From NCBI GenBank assembly GCA_040264895.1, contig JBDQHL010000066.1:1-7607 (forward strand): 7,607 nucleotides of DNA, written 5' to 3'. Positions 1 through 6,163 of this stretch are shown here, one piece after another. Positions within the stretch are counted from its first letter, which is position 1. The number at the start of each line of letters is the position of its first letter. This stretch comes from PGYR01 sp040264895 (lineage in GTDB: Bacteria; Bacteroidota; Ignavibacteria; Kapaibacteriales; UBA2268). The position numbers and the translations under genes are program-made. The notes under the pieces are model-generated. The model was not told where the DNA came from, made no database searches, and worked only from the letters and a program-made list of their open reading frames with translations.

Positions 1-2019
1 ATTAAAATATATGATTTTAAGACAAAGTCAACTAAAGCAGTTAATTTACCTAAAGGTATTTACAGAACGCCATCACTATCTAAAGATGAATCAAGTCTAT
101 TATATCTAAAAGAATCTGGTAACGAACATCAAGGATTTGATTACACTTTAAATCCAGGGATTTATTTATTAGATATAAATAAATCAAATTCTGAACCAAA
201 ACTAATATCTGAAAATGGTGAATACCCACTTTTCAATTATGATGATTCTAGAGTTTTTTATCAAACTGGTGGTTATTATTTTGGTAGCTTAGATAAAGGA
301 TTCCATTCTGTAAATATAACAGGGAATGATAAAAAACAACATTTCAGTTCGAAATATTCAAATAAATTTGTTCCAAGCCCTGATGGTAAATTTGTAGCTT
401 TTAACGAACTACATAAAGTTTACATAGCTAGGTTCCCAAAAACTGGGCAAATTATTGATTTAAGTGCAAACACCAAATCAATCCCTGTTGTTGAAGTAGC
501 AAATGATGCTGGAATCAACTTACATTGGTCTAATGATAGTAAGAAACTTCATTGGACTCTAGGGTCTGAATATAATACAATAGAGCTAAATGATAGCTTT
601 GAATATTTGAATAATGACGAAGATAAAGTCTCTGAAATAAAACCATTGACTATAAATATTAAAACAAATGTTAAATCAGATAAACCAGACGGCCTTATTG
701 CATTAACAAATACTAGAATACTTACAATGGATGATGATTCTACTGTAATTGAGAATGGTATAATCATCATAGAAGGTAACAAAATTAGAGGATTTGGTAA
801 CCAATCTGATGTAACAGTTCCCCAAAATGCCAAAATTTATGATTTGAAAGGTAAATCTACTATGCCTGGTTTAATAGATGTTCATGCGCATCAAGGAACA
901 TTTAGATATGGTTTAAGTCCTCAGAAACACTGGCCATACTATGCTAACTTAGCTTATGGAGTTACAACTACTCATGACCCATCTTCGAATTCAGAAATGG
1001 TGTTTAGCCATTCTGAGATGATAAAGACAGGTAGAATGGTAGGACCTAGAACTTATTCCACAGGTATCATACTTTATGGTGCTGAAGGAGACTTCAAAGC
1101 AGTAGTAAATAATTTAGAAGATGCTAAATCTCATTTGAAAAGAACTAAAGCTTTTGGAGCTTTTTCTGTAAAATCATATAATCAACCCAGAAGAAATCAA
1201 AGACAGCAAATAATAGATGCTGCAAGAGAATTAGAAATGTTAGTGTTTCCAGAAGGTGGTTCACATTTCTTCCATAATTTGTCAATGGTTGCAGATGGCC
1301 ATACAGGAATAGAACATAATATTCCTGTGGCTCCCCTTTATGATGATGTAATGAGATTTTGGTCTAATACTGAAACTCATAACACTCCAACATTAGTAGT
1401 AAATTATGGCTCCGTTACTGGTGAATATTATTGGTATCAGAACACTAATGTTTGGGAAAAAGATAGGTTATTGAATTTCACTCCCAGAGAAGTAATAGAT
1501 TCTAGAGCTAGACATAGAACTATGATTCCAAATGAAGAATATGATAATGGGCATATACTTACTTCTCAATCTTTAAAGAAGATGACTGATAATGGAATAA
1601 AAGTTAATATGGGTGCTCACGGTCAACTTCAAGGTTTGGGAGCGCATTGGGAAATGTGGATGTTACATCAAGGTGGTATGAGCAATATGGAAGTACTTCA
1701 AGCTGCCACAATTAATGGAGCTGCATATCTTGGTATGGACAAAGAAATAGGGTCTATTGAAAATGGTAAATTAGCCGATCTCATCGTTATAGATGGTAAC
1801 CCTTTAGACGACATTTATGAAACAGAAAACGTAGTTTATACTATTATAAATGGTAGGATGTACAACTCAGAAACTATGAATGAAATTGGTAATTATAATA
1901 ATCCAAGAGATGAGTTTTGGTGGAAATCTGATAAATACGATGGTTTCGACTTTCATCAAAGGTTAAACTCATTTGAGTTACCTAAATGCCAATGTGGATA
2001 TGGAACACATAACCATTAA
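1..2019 (+). CDS. Beta-propeller (TolB/PD40-like) plus amidohydrolase fusion protein, 5'-truncated
   Basis: The frame is open from base 1 to the TAA at 2017-2019, giving 672 residues with no start in view. The first ~200 residues carry recurring propeller-blade patterns (for example 21-36, 121-136 with SPDGKFVAF, 174-188 with WSNDSKKLHW), as in TolB/PD40 proteins. From ~230 an amidohydrolase fold begins (ALTNTRILTMDD, PGLIDVHAHQG). Candidate metal ligands are H295 and H297 of the HxH motif, K391 in SVKSYNQPRR, and His residues at 422-439 (GSHFFHN, GHTGIEHN). At the strand-8 position, where most relatives have Asp, the sequence reads MGAHGQLQGLGAHWEMW, with H540 and H549. The closing motif ATINGAAYLGMDKEIGSIENGKLADLIVIDGNP is typical of the superfamily. 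The tail ends CQCGYGTHNH. Relatives with this layout are usually ~1000 residues with a signal peptide, so export is likely but the N-terminus is not visible. Substrate is unknown; hydrolysis of a C-N bond in a cyclic amide or peptide-like compound is inferred from the family. A TTG at 607 is an internal codon, not the start. Confidence 0.9.
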   Translation: MKIYDFKTKSTKAVNLPKGIYRTPSLSKDESSLLYLKESGNEHQGFDYTLNPGIYLLDINKSNSEPKLISENGEYPLFNYDDSRVFYQTGGYYFGSLDKGFHSVNITGNDKKQHFSSKYSNKFVPSPDGKFVAFNELHKVYIARFPKTGQIIDLSANTKSIPVVEVANDAGINLHWSNDSKKLHWTLGSEYNTIELNDSFEYLNNDEDKVSEIKPLTINIKTNVKSDKPDGLIALTNTRILTMDDDSTVIENGIIIIEGNKIRGFGNQSDVTVPQNAKIYDLKGKSTMPGLIDVHAHQGTFRYGLSPQKHWPYYANLAYGVTTTHDPSSNSEMVFSHSEMIKTGRMVGPRTYSTGIILYGAEGDFKAVVNNLEDAKSHLKRTKAFGAFSVKSYNQPRRNQRQQIIDAARELEMLVFPEGGSHFFHNLSMVADGHTGIEHNIPVAPLYDDVMRFWSNTETHNTPTLVVNYGSVTGEYYWYQNTNVWEKDRLLNFTPREVIDSRARHRTMIPNEEYDNGHILTSQSLKKMTDNGIKVNMGAHGQLQGLGAHWEMWMLHQGGMSNMEVLQAATINGAAYLGMDKEIGSIENGKLADLIVIDGNPLDDIYETENVVYTIINGRMYNSETMNEIGNYNNPRDEFWWKSDKYDGFDFHQRLNSFELPKCQCGYGTHNH

Positions 2020-2042
2020 GTAAATATTAAATAATTAAATAG

Positions 2043-2079
2043 AAAAGCCGATACAATTATTATTATATCGGCTTTTTTT
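2043..2079 (+). terminator. Rho-independent terminator between convergent genes, possibly bidirectional
   Basis: An 11-bp perfect stem pairs AAAAGCCGATA (2043-2053) with TATCGGCTTTT (2066-2076) around a 12-nt loop, and seven T follow the GC core (2073-2079). It lies 24 bases after the amidohydrolase stop and 32 bases from the ahcY stop on the other strand. For ahcY transcripts the same stem ends in only four U followed by C, so it should work best for the + strand gene. Confidence 0.85.
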
Positions 2080-2110
2080 AAAATATATCTAATTCAATAA
2101 TTTTTATTTA

Positions 2111-3436
2111 TTAAGTACCACTATTGTAGTCATCAATATATTTAATTTGCTCTTCTGTTAAACTATCAATGGCCATATTCATAGTTTCTAATTTAGTTTT
2201 CGCTACAAATTCGTCTTGTTCAACTGGAATTTCAATTACTGAGTTTGGTAATTTCTCTCCCTTAGTATGTGATTGAGCCAGCGAAACATGAGATAAAAAT
2301 TGATTTGCAAAAGACATATCCATTACTTCTGAAGGGTGTCCTTCAGCTGCTGCAAGATTAATCAATCTACCTTGAGCAAGTAAGAATATCTTGTTACCAT
2401 TTTTTAGGGTATATTCTTCACAATTCTCTCTGATTGTTCTATTAGAGACAGAAATTTCTTCAAGTTCTGGAATATTTATTTCACTGTCGTAGTGACCAGT
2501 ATTACAAACTATAGCTCCATCACGCATATTCTCAAAGTGTTCTTTTCTAATAATATCTTTCACACCAGTTGCAGTACAGAAAATATCACCAACTTTTGAA
2601 GCTTCCTCCATTGTTAATACTTCATGTCCATTCAGCACTCCTTTCATAGCTGCAGTTGGTTTTACTTCTGTAATCATTACGTTTGAACCCATACCTTTGG
2701 CTCTAAGTGCTACACCAGAACCACAATGTCCGTGTCCAGCAACTACAAAGTTTTTACCAGCTAAAAGTACTGAAGTAGCTCTTATAATTCCGTCTAACGT
2801 AGATTGACCAGTACCGTATACATTATCAAAATCCCATTTAGTTTCTGCATCATTCACAGCATATACTGGATAATATAACTCACCAGCATCTTCACGAGAA
2901 CGTAGTCTATGAATACCAGTAGTTGTCTCTTCAGTACCACCAACAACATGGTTTTGAGCCATGTCTTTGTATTTTTCGTGTACAGTGTTAATCAAGTCAC
3001 AACCATCATCTAAAGTTAAATGAGGTTTACAATCTATTGTTCTTTCTATGCACCAATAAAAATCTGGTCCATTATCGTACCAAGCAAAGATGTTGATGCC
3101 CTCTTCAGCCAAGGCAGCTGCAACTGCATCATTAGTAGAAAGTGGATTACAACCAGACCACCACACTTCTGCACCAGCTTCCTTTAAAGCTCTGATTAAG
3201 ATACCAGTTTCCTTTGTTACATGCAGGCAACCAGAAATTATATATCCTTCAAGAGGCTTAGTTTTTTTGTATTCTTCTCTTAGTTTGTTCATTACTGGCA
3301 TTCTTGACTCTGCCCAGTCCAGTAATAATCTACCTTTATCAGCTAGATTAATATCTCTAACGCAATACTTACCAGGTACTTCTGATAATTTTCCTTGTTC
3401 AGCTTTTGCTGGTATATTTTCAGTCATAGTTGACAT
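2111..3436 (-). CDS. ahcY: S-adenosylhomocysteinase (adenosylhomocysteine hydrolase), short archaeal/Thermotoga-like type
   Basis: The enzyme reversibly splits S-adenosylhomocysteine into adenosine and homocysteine with bound NAD, relieving product inhibition of methyltransferases in the activated-methyl cycle; it is cytosolic. The 441 residues show the substrate motif HVTKET (H72, T74, E76, T77), D144 in LDDGCD, E170 in EETTTG, and K200/D204/N205 in NDAETKWDFDN. The NAD-binding glycine motif is GHGHCGSG (234-241), with E257 likely holding the NAD ribose. CNTGHYDSEI (311-320) and GHPSEVMDMSF (366-376) supply two further active-site histidines. The protein ends YNSGT and lacks the Lys/Tyr-rich KPxxYRY tail of the common bacterial/eukaryotic form. 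It also has YGTGQST where human has YGCRES. Both traits fit the archaeal/Thermotoga-like branch. The start at 3436 is the first ATG; an alternative ATG lies three codons in at 3427, and no strong Shine-Dalgarno site separates them. It follows recX by 70 bases on the same strand. S-inosylhomocysteine use, known for a methanogen relative, cannot be excluded. Confidence 0.96.
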   Translation of the reverse strand: MSTMTENIPAKAEQGKLSEVPGKYCVRDINLADKGRLLLDWAESRMPVMNKLREEYKKTKPLEGYIISGCLHVTKETGILIRALKEAGAEVWWSGCNPLSTNDAVAAALAEEGINIFAWYDNGPDFYWCIERTIDCKPHLTLDDGCDLINTVHEKYKDMAQNHVVGGTEETTTGIHRLRSREDAGELYYPVYAVNDAETKWDFDNVYGTGQSTLDGIIRATSVLLAGKNFVVAGHGHCGSGVALRAKGMGSNVMITEVKPTAAMKGVLNGHEVLTMEEASKVGDIFCTATGVKDIIRKEHFENMRDGAIVCNTGHYDSEINIPELEEISVSNRTIRENCEEYTLKNGNKIFLLAQGRLINLAAAEGHPSEVMDMSFANQFLSHVSLAQSHTKGEKLPNSVIEIPVEQDEFVAKTKLETMNMAIDSLTEEQIKYIDDYNSGT

Positions 3437-3464
3437 ATTTTAACACCGTAGTTTTAATGTAAGT

Positions 3465-3492
3465 TTAATATTTTTTTTTCTTTTAACGTAAA
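3465..3492 (-). promoter_or_regulatory. Possible promoter for ahcY
   Basis: In the 70-base recX-ahcY gap the minus strand reads TTTACG (3492-3487), 16 bases, then TATTAA (3470-3465). Each hexamer matches 4 of 6 bases of the sigma-70 consensus, and an A-rich tract (nine A, 3479-3471) fills the spacer. This would give a leader of about 20-25 bases before the ATG. In such AT-rich sequence chance matches are common, so ahcY might instead be read through from recA-recX. Confidence 0.22.
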
Positions 3493-3506
3493 TGCTTGTT
3501 ATATAT

Positions 3507-4133
3507 TTAGAACATTTTATCAATTACTTGAGTTATGGTTTCCCATCTGAATCCCCTTCGCTTCAAAAAGCTAATTACTAAATCTTTTTGTTTTGATTTT
3601 GGTTTATAATTAATTTTCTTTTGGTGCTTTATTGCAGCTTTGAATGCTAAATCAAACAGATCAAATTCATCATAAATTTTACTTATTGAGTTATAAATCA
3701 ACTCCTCAGATAAACCCTTTTTCTTAAGTTCAATTTCAAGTTTAAATTTACCTGATGGCTTTCTCTCCAAATAAGTTCGAACATAAGATTCTACAAACTT
3801 ATCATCATCAAGTAATTTATATTTATATAGAAATTCAATAGCATTTTCTATTGCTTCGCTATCGAACTCCTTATCTTTTAACCTCTTGCGAACTTCATAC
3901 TCTGATCTGGGTTTATATGATACAAAACTATAAGCTTTTTGTTTTGCATCAACCAAATTTTGCTTATTCAAAGCTTCAGAAATATCTGTGTCAGATAACG
4001 TCGCTCCAACACTTATTCTACTCTTAGATATAGTATCTATGTCTAAGAGTATATAGTCATTAGTCTCATCCTTAAAATTGATAAAATACTTTTTTGAGTA
4101 TTTTTTCTTTTTTATTAACTTAACTTCATGCAT
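3507..4133 (-). CDS. recX: RecX, regulatory protein of RecA
   Basis: RecX binds RecA filaments and modulates (mostly inhibits) their growth, strand exchange and co-protease activity. The 208-residue protein shows the tandem three-helix RecX repeats. The first covers ~64-105, with the signature SYKPRSEYEVRKRLKDKEF. The second covers ~107-150, with LLDDDKFVESYVRTYLERKPSGKFKLEIELKKKGL. The third covers ~160-205, ending FLKRRGFRWETITQVI. The first ~60 residues are lysine-rich and not conserved enough for me to place. Its ATG lies two bases after the recA stop, the standard recA-recX arrangement, which implies co-transcription and probably coupled translation because no Shine-Dalgarno site is visible. 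Length and repeat content are within the family range, with no sign of damage. Confidence 0.95.
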   Translation of the reverse strand: MHEVKLIKKKKYSKKYFINFKDETNDYILLDIDTISKSRISVGATLSDTDISEALNKQNLVDAKQKAYSFVSYKPRSEYEVRKRLKDKEFDSEAIENAIEFLYKYKLLDDDKFVESYVRTYLERKPSGKFKLEIELKKKGLSEELIYNSISKIYDEFDLFDLAFKAAIKHQKKINYKPKSKQKDLVISFLKRRGFRWETITQVIDKMF

Positions 4134-4135
4134 TA

Positions 4136-5191
4136 TTATTTATCGGAATCTTTTTCTTTTTTATCTTTTTTAGGTGATATCTTTTCTAAGACTTGGCTTT
4201 CTAGACTTGTCATTAGAGAATCATCCTCTTTTATAAGCTTTTTCAAAGCATCTCTACCTTGAACTCTTTCCTCACCAAATGTATACCAAGAACCCGATTT
4301 GTTAATTATTCCGTGTGTTGTGGCCACATCTACCATATCACCAACTTTTGATATACCTTCATTATACATTATATCAAACTCTGTATCTTTAAACGGTGGT
4401 GCTACTTTATTCTTAAGAACTTTTACTCTAACTCTATTACCAATAATATCAGATCCTTCTTTAAGAACTTCTTTTCTTCTTATATCTAATCTGACTGAAG
4501 CATAAAACTTCAATGCATTCCCACCTGTTGTAGTTTCTGGATTCCCATATATTACACCAATTTTACTTCTTAATTGATTAGTAAATATTACCGTTGTTTT
4601 AGACTTACCAATAGCAGCGTTCAGTTTTCTCATTGCTTGAGACATCAATCTGGCTTGCGACCCCATTTGAGCATCACCCATTTCGCCTTCTATTTCGACA
4701 CGTGGTGTAAGTGCCGCAACTGAATCAACTACCACTACATCTACCCCACCAGAACGGACTAAAGTTTCAACTATCTCTAGAGCTTGTTCTCCAAATTCTG
4801 GTTGAGACAATAATAAGTTATTTAAATCTACACCTAATCTTTGAGCATAGTTAATATCAAGTGCATGTTCAGTATCAACAAAAGCAGCCAATCCCCCAGC
4901 TTTTTGTGCTTCAGCAATAACGTGTAAACAAACAGTTGTTTTACCAGATGATTCTGGTCCAAATATTTCTACTATTCTACCTCTTGGTATTCCACCAACT
5001 CCAATAGCAGCATCCAATGACATACATCCAGTAGAAATTGCTTCCACATCAACAACTTGTTGATCACTAAGACGCATTATTGAACCTTTGCCATGCTGTC
5101 TCTCTATTTGTTCCATAGCAAGGTCAACTGCTTTTAACTTATCGGGATTAATTTCAACACCAATTTTCGTAGATTTTTCTTTTTTAGCCAT
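4136..5191 (-). CDS. recA: Recombinase A (RecA)
   Basis: RecA is the ATP-dependent strand-exchange protein of homologous recombination and the co-protease that triggers LexA cleavage in the SOS response. The 351 residues include an N-terminal helix region (AVDLAMEQIERQHGKGSIMRL, 21-41), Walker A GPESSGKT (78-85), VDTEHALD (105-112), Walker B VVVVDSVAAL (152-161), loop L1 around EGEMGDAQMG (168-177) and loop L2 (about 205-224, IGVIYGNPETTTGG). A C-terminal domain then covers ~280-335. All catalytic landmarks are intact. The tail (SPKKDKKEKDSDK) mixes Lys and Asp/Glu, unlike the strongly acidic tail of E. coli RecA. The ATG at 5191 is supported by AAAAGG eight bases upstream and by the typical MAKKEK-like N-terminus. 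It is the first gene of the recA-recX unit, and its leader carries inverted repeats that may control it. Confidence 0.99.
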   Translation of the reverse strand: MAKKEKSTKIGVEINPDKLKAVDLAMEQIERQHGKGSIMRLSDQQVVDVEAISTGCMSLDAAIGVGGIPRGRIVEIFGPESSGKTTVCLHVIAEAQKAGGLAAFVDTEHALDINYAQRLGVDLNNLLLSQPEFGEQALEIVETLVRSGGVDVVVVDSVAALTPRVEIEGEMGDAQMGSQARLMSQAMRKLNAAIGKSKTTVIFTNQLRSKIGVIYGNPETTTGGNALKFYASVRLDIRRKEVLKEGSDIIGNRVRVKVLKNKVAPPFKDTEFDIMYNEGISKVGDMVDVATTHGIINKSGSWYTFGEERVQGRDALKKLIKEDDSLMTSLESQVLEKISPKKDKKEKDSDK

Positions 5192-5199
5192 AATTTTTA

Positions 5200-5205
5200 C
5201 CTTTT
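5200..5205 (-). promoter_or_regulatory. Ribosome binding site of recA
   Basis: The minus strand reads AAAAGG followed by eight bases and the ATG of recA. This is the clearest Shine-Dalgarno-like site in the window; the other genes have weak ones or none. It fixes the recA start. Confidence 0.6.
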
Positions 5206-5248
5206 ATTTTGCATTTTATTCTAATCTAAATTAATAAAATATAACGAG

Positions 5249-5268
5249 TAAGTCACAAAGTGAACTTA
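5249..5268 (-). repeat. Imperfect hairpin in the recA leader
   Basis: TAAGTCAC (5249-5256) pairs with GTGAACTTA (5260-5268) apart from one extra base, around the loop AAA. It is followed on the minus strand by CTCGTTATATTTTATT, too poor a U-tract for a confident terminator. It could be a weak terminator for the upstream membrane-protein gene, or part of the recA control region. Confidence 0.4.
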
Positions 5269-5270
5269 CA

Positions 5271-5297
5271 AATACTGTTATACTTTTCAACAGTATT
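5271..5297 (-). promoter_or_regulatory. Perfect 9+9 inverted repeat upstream of recA; candidate SOS operator
   Basis: AATACTGTT (5271-5279) and AACAGTATT (5289-5297) are exact reverse complements with a 9-base spacer. The arms contain CTGT and ACAG, the half-sites of the gammaproteobacterial LexA box, but here they are 11 bases apart instead of 8, so it is not that box as known. It lies 79 bases upstream of the recA ATG. Each arm could bind one subunit of a dimeric repressor with different spacing, or the repeat could fold as a leader hairpin. No U-tract follows, so it is not a standard terminator. Confidence 0.45.
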
Positions 5298-5383
5298 AAT
5301 TCATACATAAGTCAATGTATTTAAGCATTGAGATATTTAATAAATAAACACGTTTAATTTTATTCCAGATTAACGAATAAATA

Positions 5384-6001
5384 TTATATTTTTTTTTGAT
5401 TCCAAAGGGATGGTAACTGCCAATCATATCTAACAGCAAATAATCGAAATAATACAACTGTAACTAGGCATGTAACATCAATGTAGGGCTGAAATATATT
5501 TAGATACTTAAGCAAAAAGAAAATAACTCCTCCTGCTATACATGTTGTTGCATAAATTTCTTTTTCAAATATTAAAGGAATATTATTCAATGATATATCT
5601 CTAATTACCCCACCAAAACAAGCTGTCATAGTTCCAAGAACTACACAAGTCACTGCACCAAATTCAAGTGCAACACCAGCTTGAATTCCAGACAAGGTGA
5701 AAAAACCTAATCCAATTGAGTCAAACAATAAAAGAATCTTATGATAATTGAGAAGTACTCTAGTAAATAACAAAGCTGCAATTGTACTCAACAAAACAAC
5801 TAACCCAGAACTTAAATCTAACATCCAAGTTACTGGTAATTGTCCTATAAGAACATCACGTAAAGTTCCTCCACCCATAGCTGCTACGAAAGCTATTATA
5901 AAAATGCCGAAAAGATCTAGTTTCTTTTCCATCGCAGCAAATGCACCAGCAATACTAAATGATGCCGTACCTGCAATTTCTATTATTCTAACGGATTCCA
6001 T
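5384..6001 (-). CDS. TRIC-type channel / UPF0126 (glycine transporter-like) membrane protein
   Basis: This 205-residue inner-membrane protein has the two-fold repeated architecture of the UPF0126/YicG/YadS family, prokaryotic relatives of trimeric intracellular cation (TRIC) channels. About seven hydrophobic helices can be traced: 5-23, 30-46, 63-83, 88-108, 114-131, 150-167 and 172-190. The signature loops are GGGTLRDVL (43-51) at the end of the second helix and FGGVIRDI (129-136) at the equivalent place in the second repeat, each with the conserved Gly-Gly and Arg-Asp. FDSIGLGFFTLSG (93-105) is also typical. Family members form homotrimeric K+/Na+-permeable pores, and the Pfam family is also named as a glycine transporter, so the substrate is uncertain. 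The start at 6001 is the first ATG in frame and has a weak AGAAG eight bases upstream. It is transcribed toward recA and divergently from purD. Confidence 0.92.
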   Translation of the reverse strand: MESVRIIEIAGTASFSIAGAFAAMEKKLDLFGIFIIAFVAAMGGGTLRDVLIGQLPVTWMLDLSSGLVVLLSTIAALLFTRVLLNYHKILLLFDSIGLGFFTLSGIQAGVALEFGAVTCVVLGTMTACFGGVIRDISLNNIPLIFEKEIYATTCIAGGVIFFLLKYLNIFQPYIDVTCLVTVVLFRLFAVRYDWQLPSLWNQKKI

Positions 6002-6018
6002 TAATTAAGCTTCTGATT

Positions 6019-6047
6019 TAAATGTATAAATGATTTAAGATTACAAA
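6019..6047 (-). promoter_or_regulatory. Possible Bacteroidota-style promoter for the TRIC-like gene
   Basis: The minus strand reads TTTG (6047-6044), 17 bases, then TACATTTA (6026-6019), which matches the Bacteroidota -7 element TAnnTTTG except for the last base. The expected start would leave a very short leader of about a dozen bases before the ATG at 6001. This is weak evidence in AT-rich sequence. Confidence 0.2.
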
Positions 6048-6099
6048 TTTAATATTTTTATCAATTACTTTTAATTTTTTATATTTAATGACTATTTAG

Positions 6100-6128
6100 T
6101 TCAGATTAAACTTTTTTATTAATTTAAT
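6100..6128 (+). promoter_or_regulatory. Possible sigma-70-like promoter for purD
   Basis: TTCAGA (6100-6105; 4 of 6 consensus bases), a 17-base spacer and TTTAAT (6123-6128; 5 of 6) end 35 bases before the purD ATG, giving a leader of roughly 28 bases. Spacing is ideal, but the local AT content makes chance matches likely. Confidence 0.28.
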
Positions 6129-6163
6129 AATGAAAATATTACATAACTAAAGAACAATTTTAA

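Larger units (their letters stand above)
5192..5383. other. recA leader/intergenic region with several inverted repeats
   Basis: These 192 bases between the TRIC-like gene stop and the recA start contain no convincing ORF on either strand. Reading toward recA there are four symmetric elements. CGTTAAT/ATTAAACG (5375-5351) has one bulge. TCAATG-N8-CATTGA (5331-5312) partly overlaps ATACAT-N6-ATGTAT (5320-5303). The strongest is AATACTGTT-N9-AACAGTATT (5297-5271). TAAGTTCAC-AAA-type hairpin (5268-5249) comes last. A TTGACT -35-like hexamer lies at 5315-5310 but has no good -10 partner at 16-18 bases. The region most likely carries the recA promoter and its operator, with an exact promoter I cannot place. 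Confidence 0.6.
6002..6163. other. Divergent promoter region between the TRIC-like gene and purD
   Basis: These 162 very AT-rich bases separate two divergent genes, so both promoters should lie here. Candidate elements for each direction are listed separately. I see no riboswitch-like structure, no strong palindrome and no credible small ORF. Confidence 0.7.

Noticed and set aside
607..609. TTG as the start codon of the amidohydrolase
   Set aside because: The frame is open to base 1 with protein-like propeller sequence, and no ribosome binding site precedes the TTG.
549..833. Minus-strand open frame with hydrophobic translation opposite the amidohydrolase
   Set aside because: It lies antisense to the propeller/amidohydrolase coding sequence and shows no family motif; the hydrophobicity comes from the complementary codons.
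3090..3443. Plus-strand open frame opposite the 5' end of ahcY
   Set aside because: It is antisense to a well-supported conserved enzyme, has no recognisable domain and no separate signals.
3465..3492. T-tract 3471-3479 as a terminator of recX
   Set aside because: The T run is on the + strand; in the direction of recX transcription it is an A run, and no stem precedes it.
3437..3506. SAH or SAM riboswitch upstream of ahcY
   Set aside because: The gap is only 70 bases, extremely AT-rich and contains no GC-paired helices or recognisable riboswitch core.
5275..5293. Canonical E. coli-type LexA box (CTGT-N8-ACAG) upstream of recA
   Set aside because: CTGT and ACAG are both present but separated by 11 bases, so the canonical spacing fails. 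It is kept only as a candidate variant operator.
5351..5375. Terminator for the TRIC-like gene just past its stop
   Set aside because: The bulged CGTTTAAT/ATTAACG stem is short and AT-rich, and no U-tract follows it on the minus strand.
5748..6008. Plus-strand open frame opposite the TRIC-like gene
   Set aside because: It is fully antisense to a conserved membrane protein with clear motifs and has no independent support.
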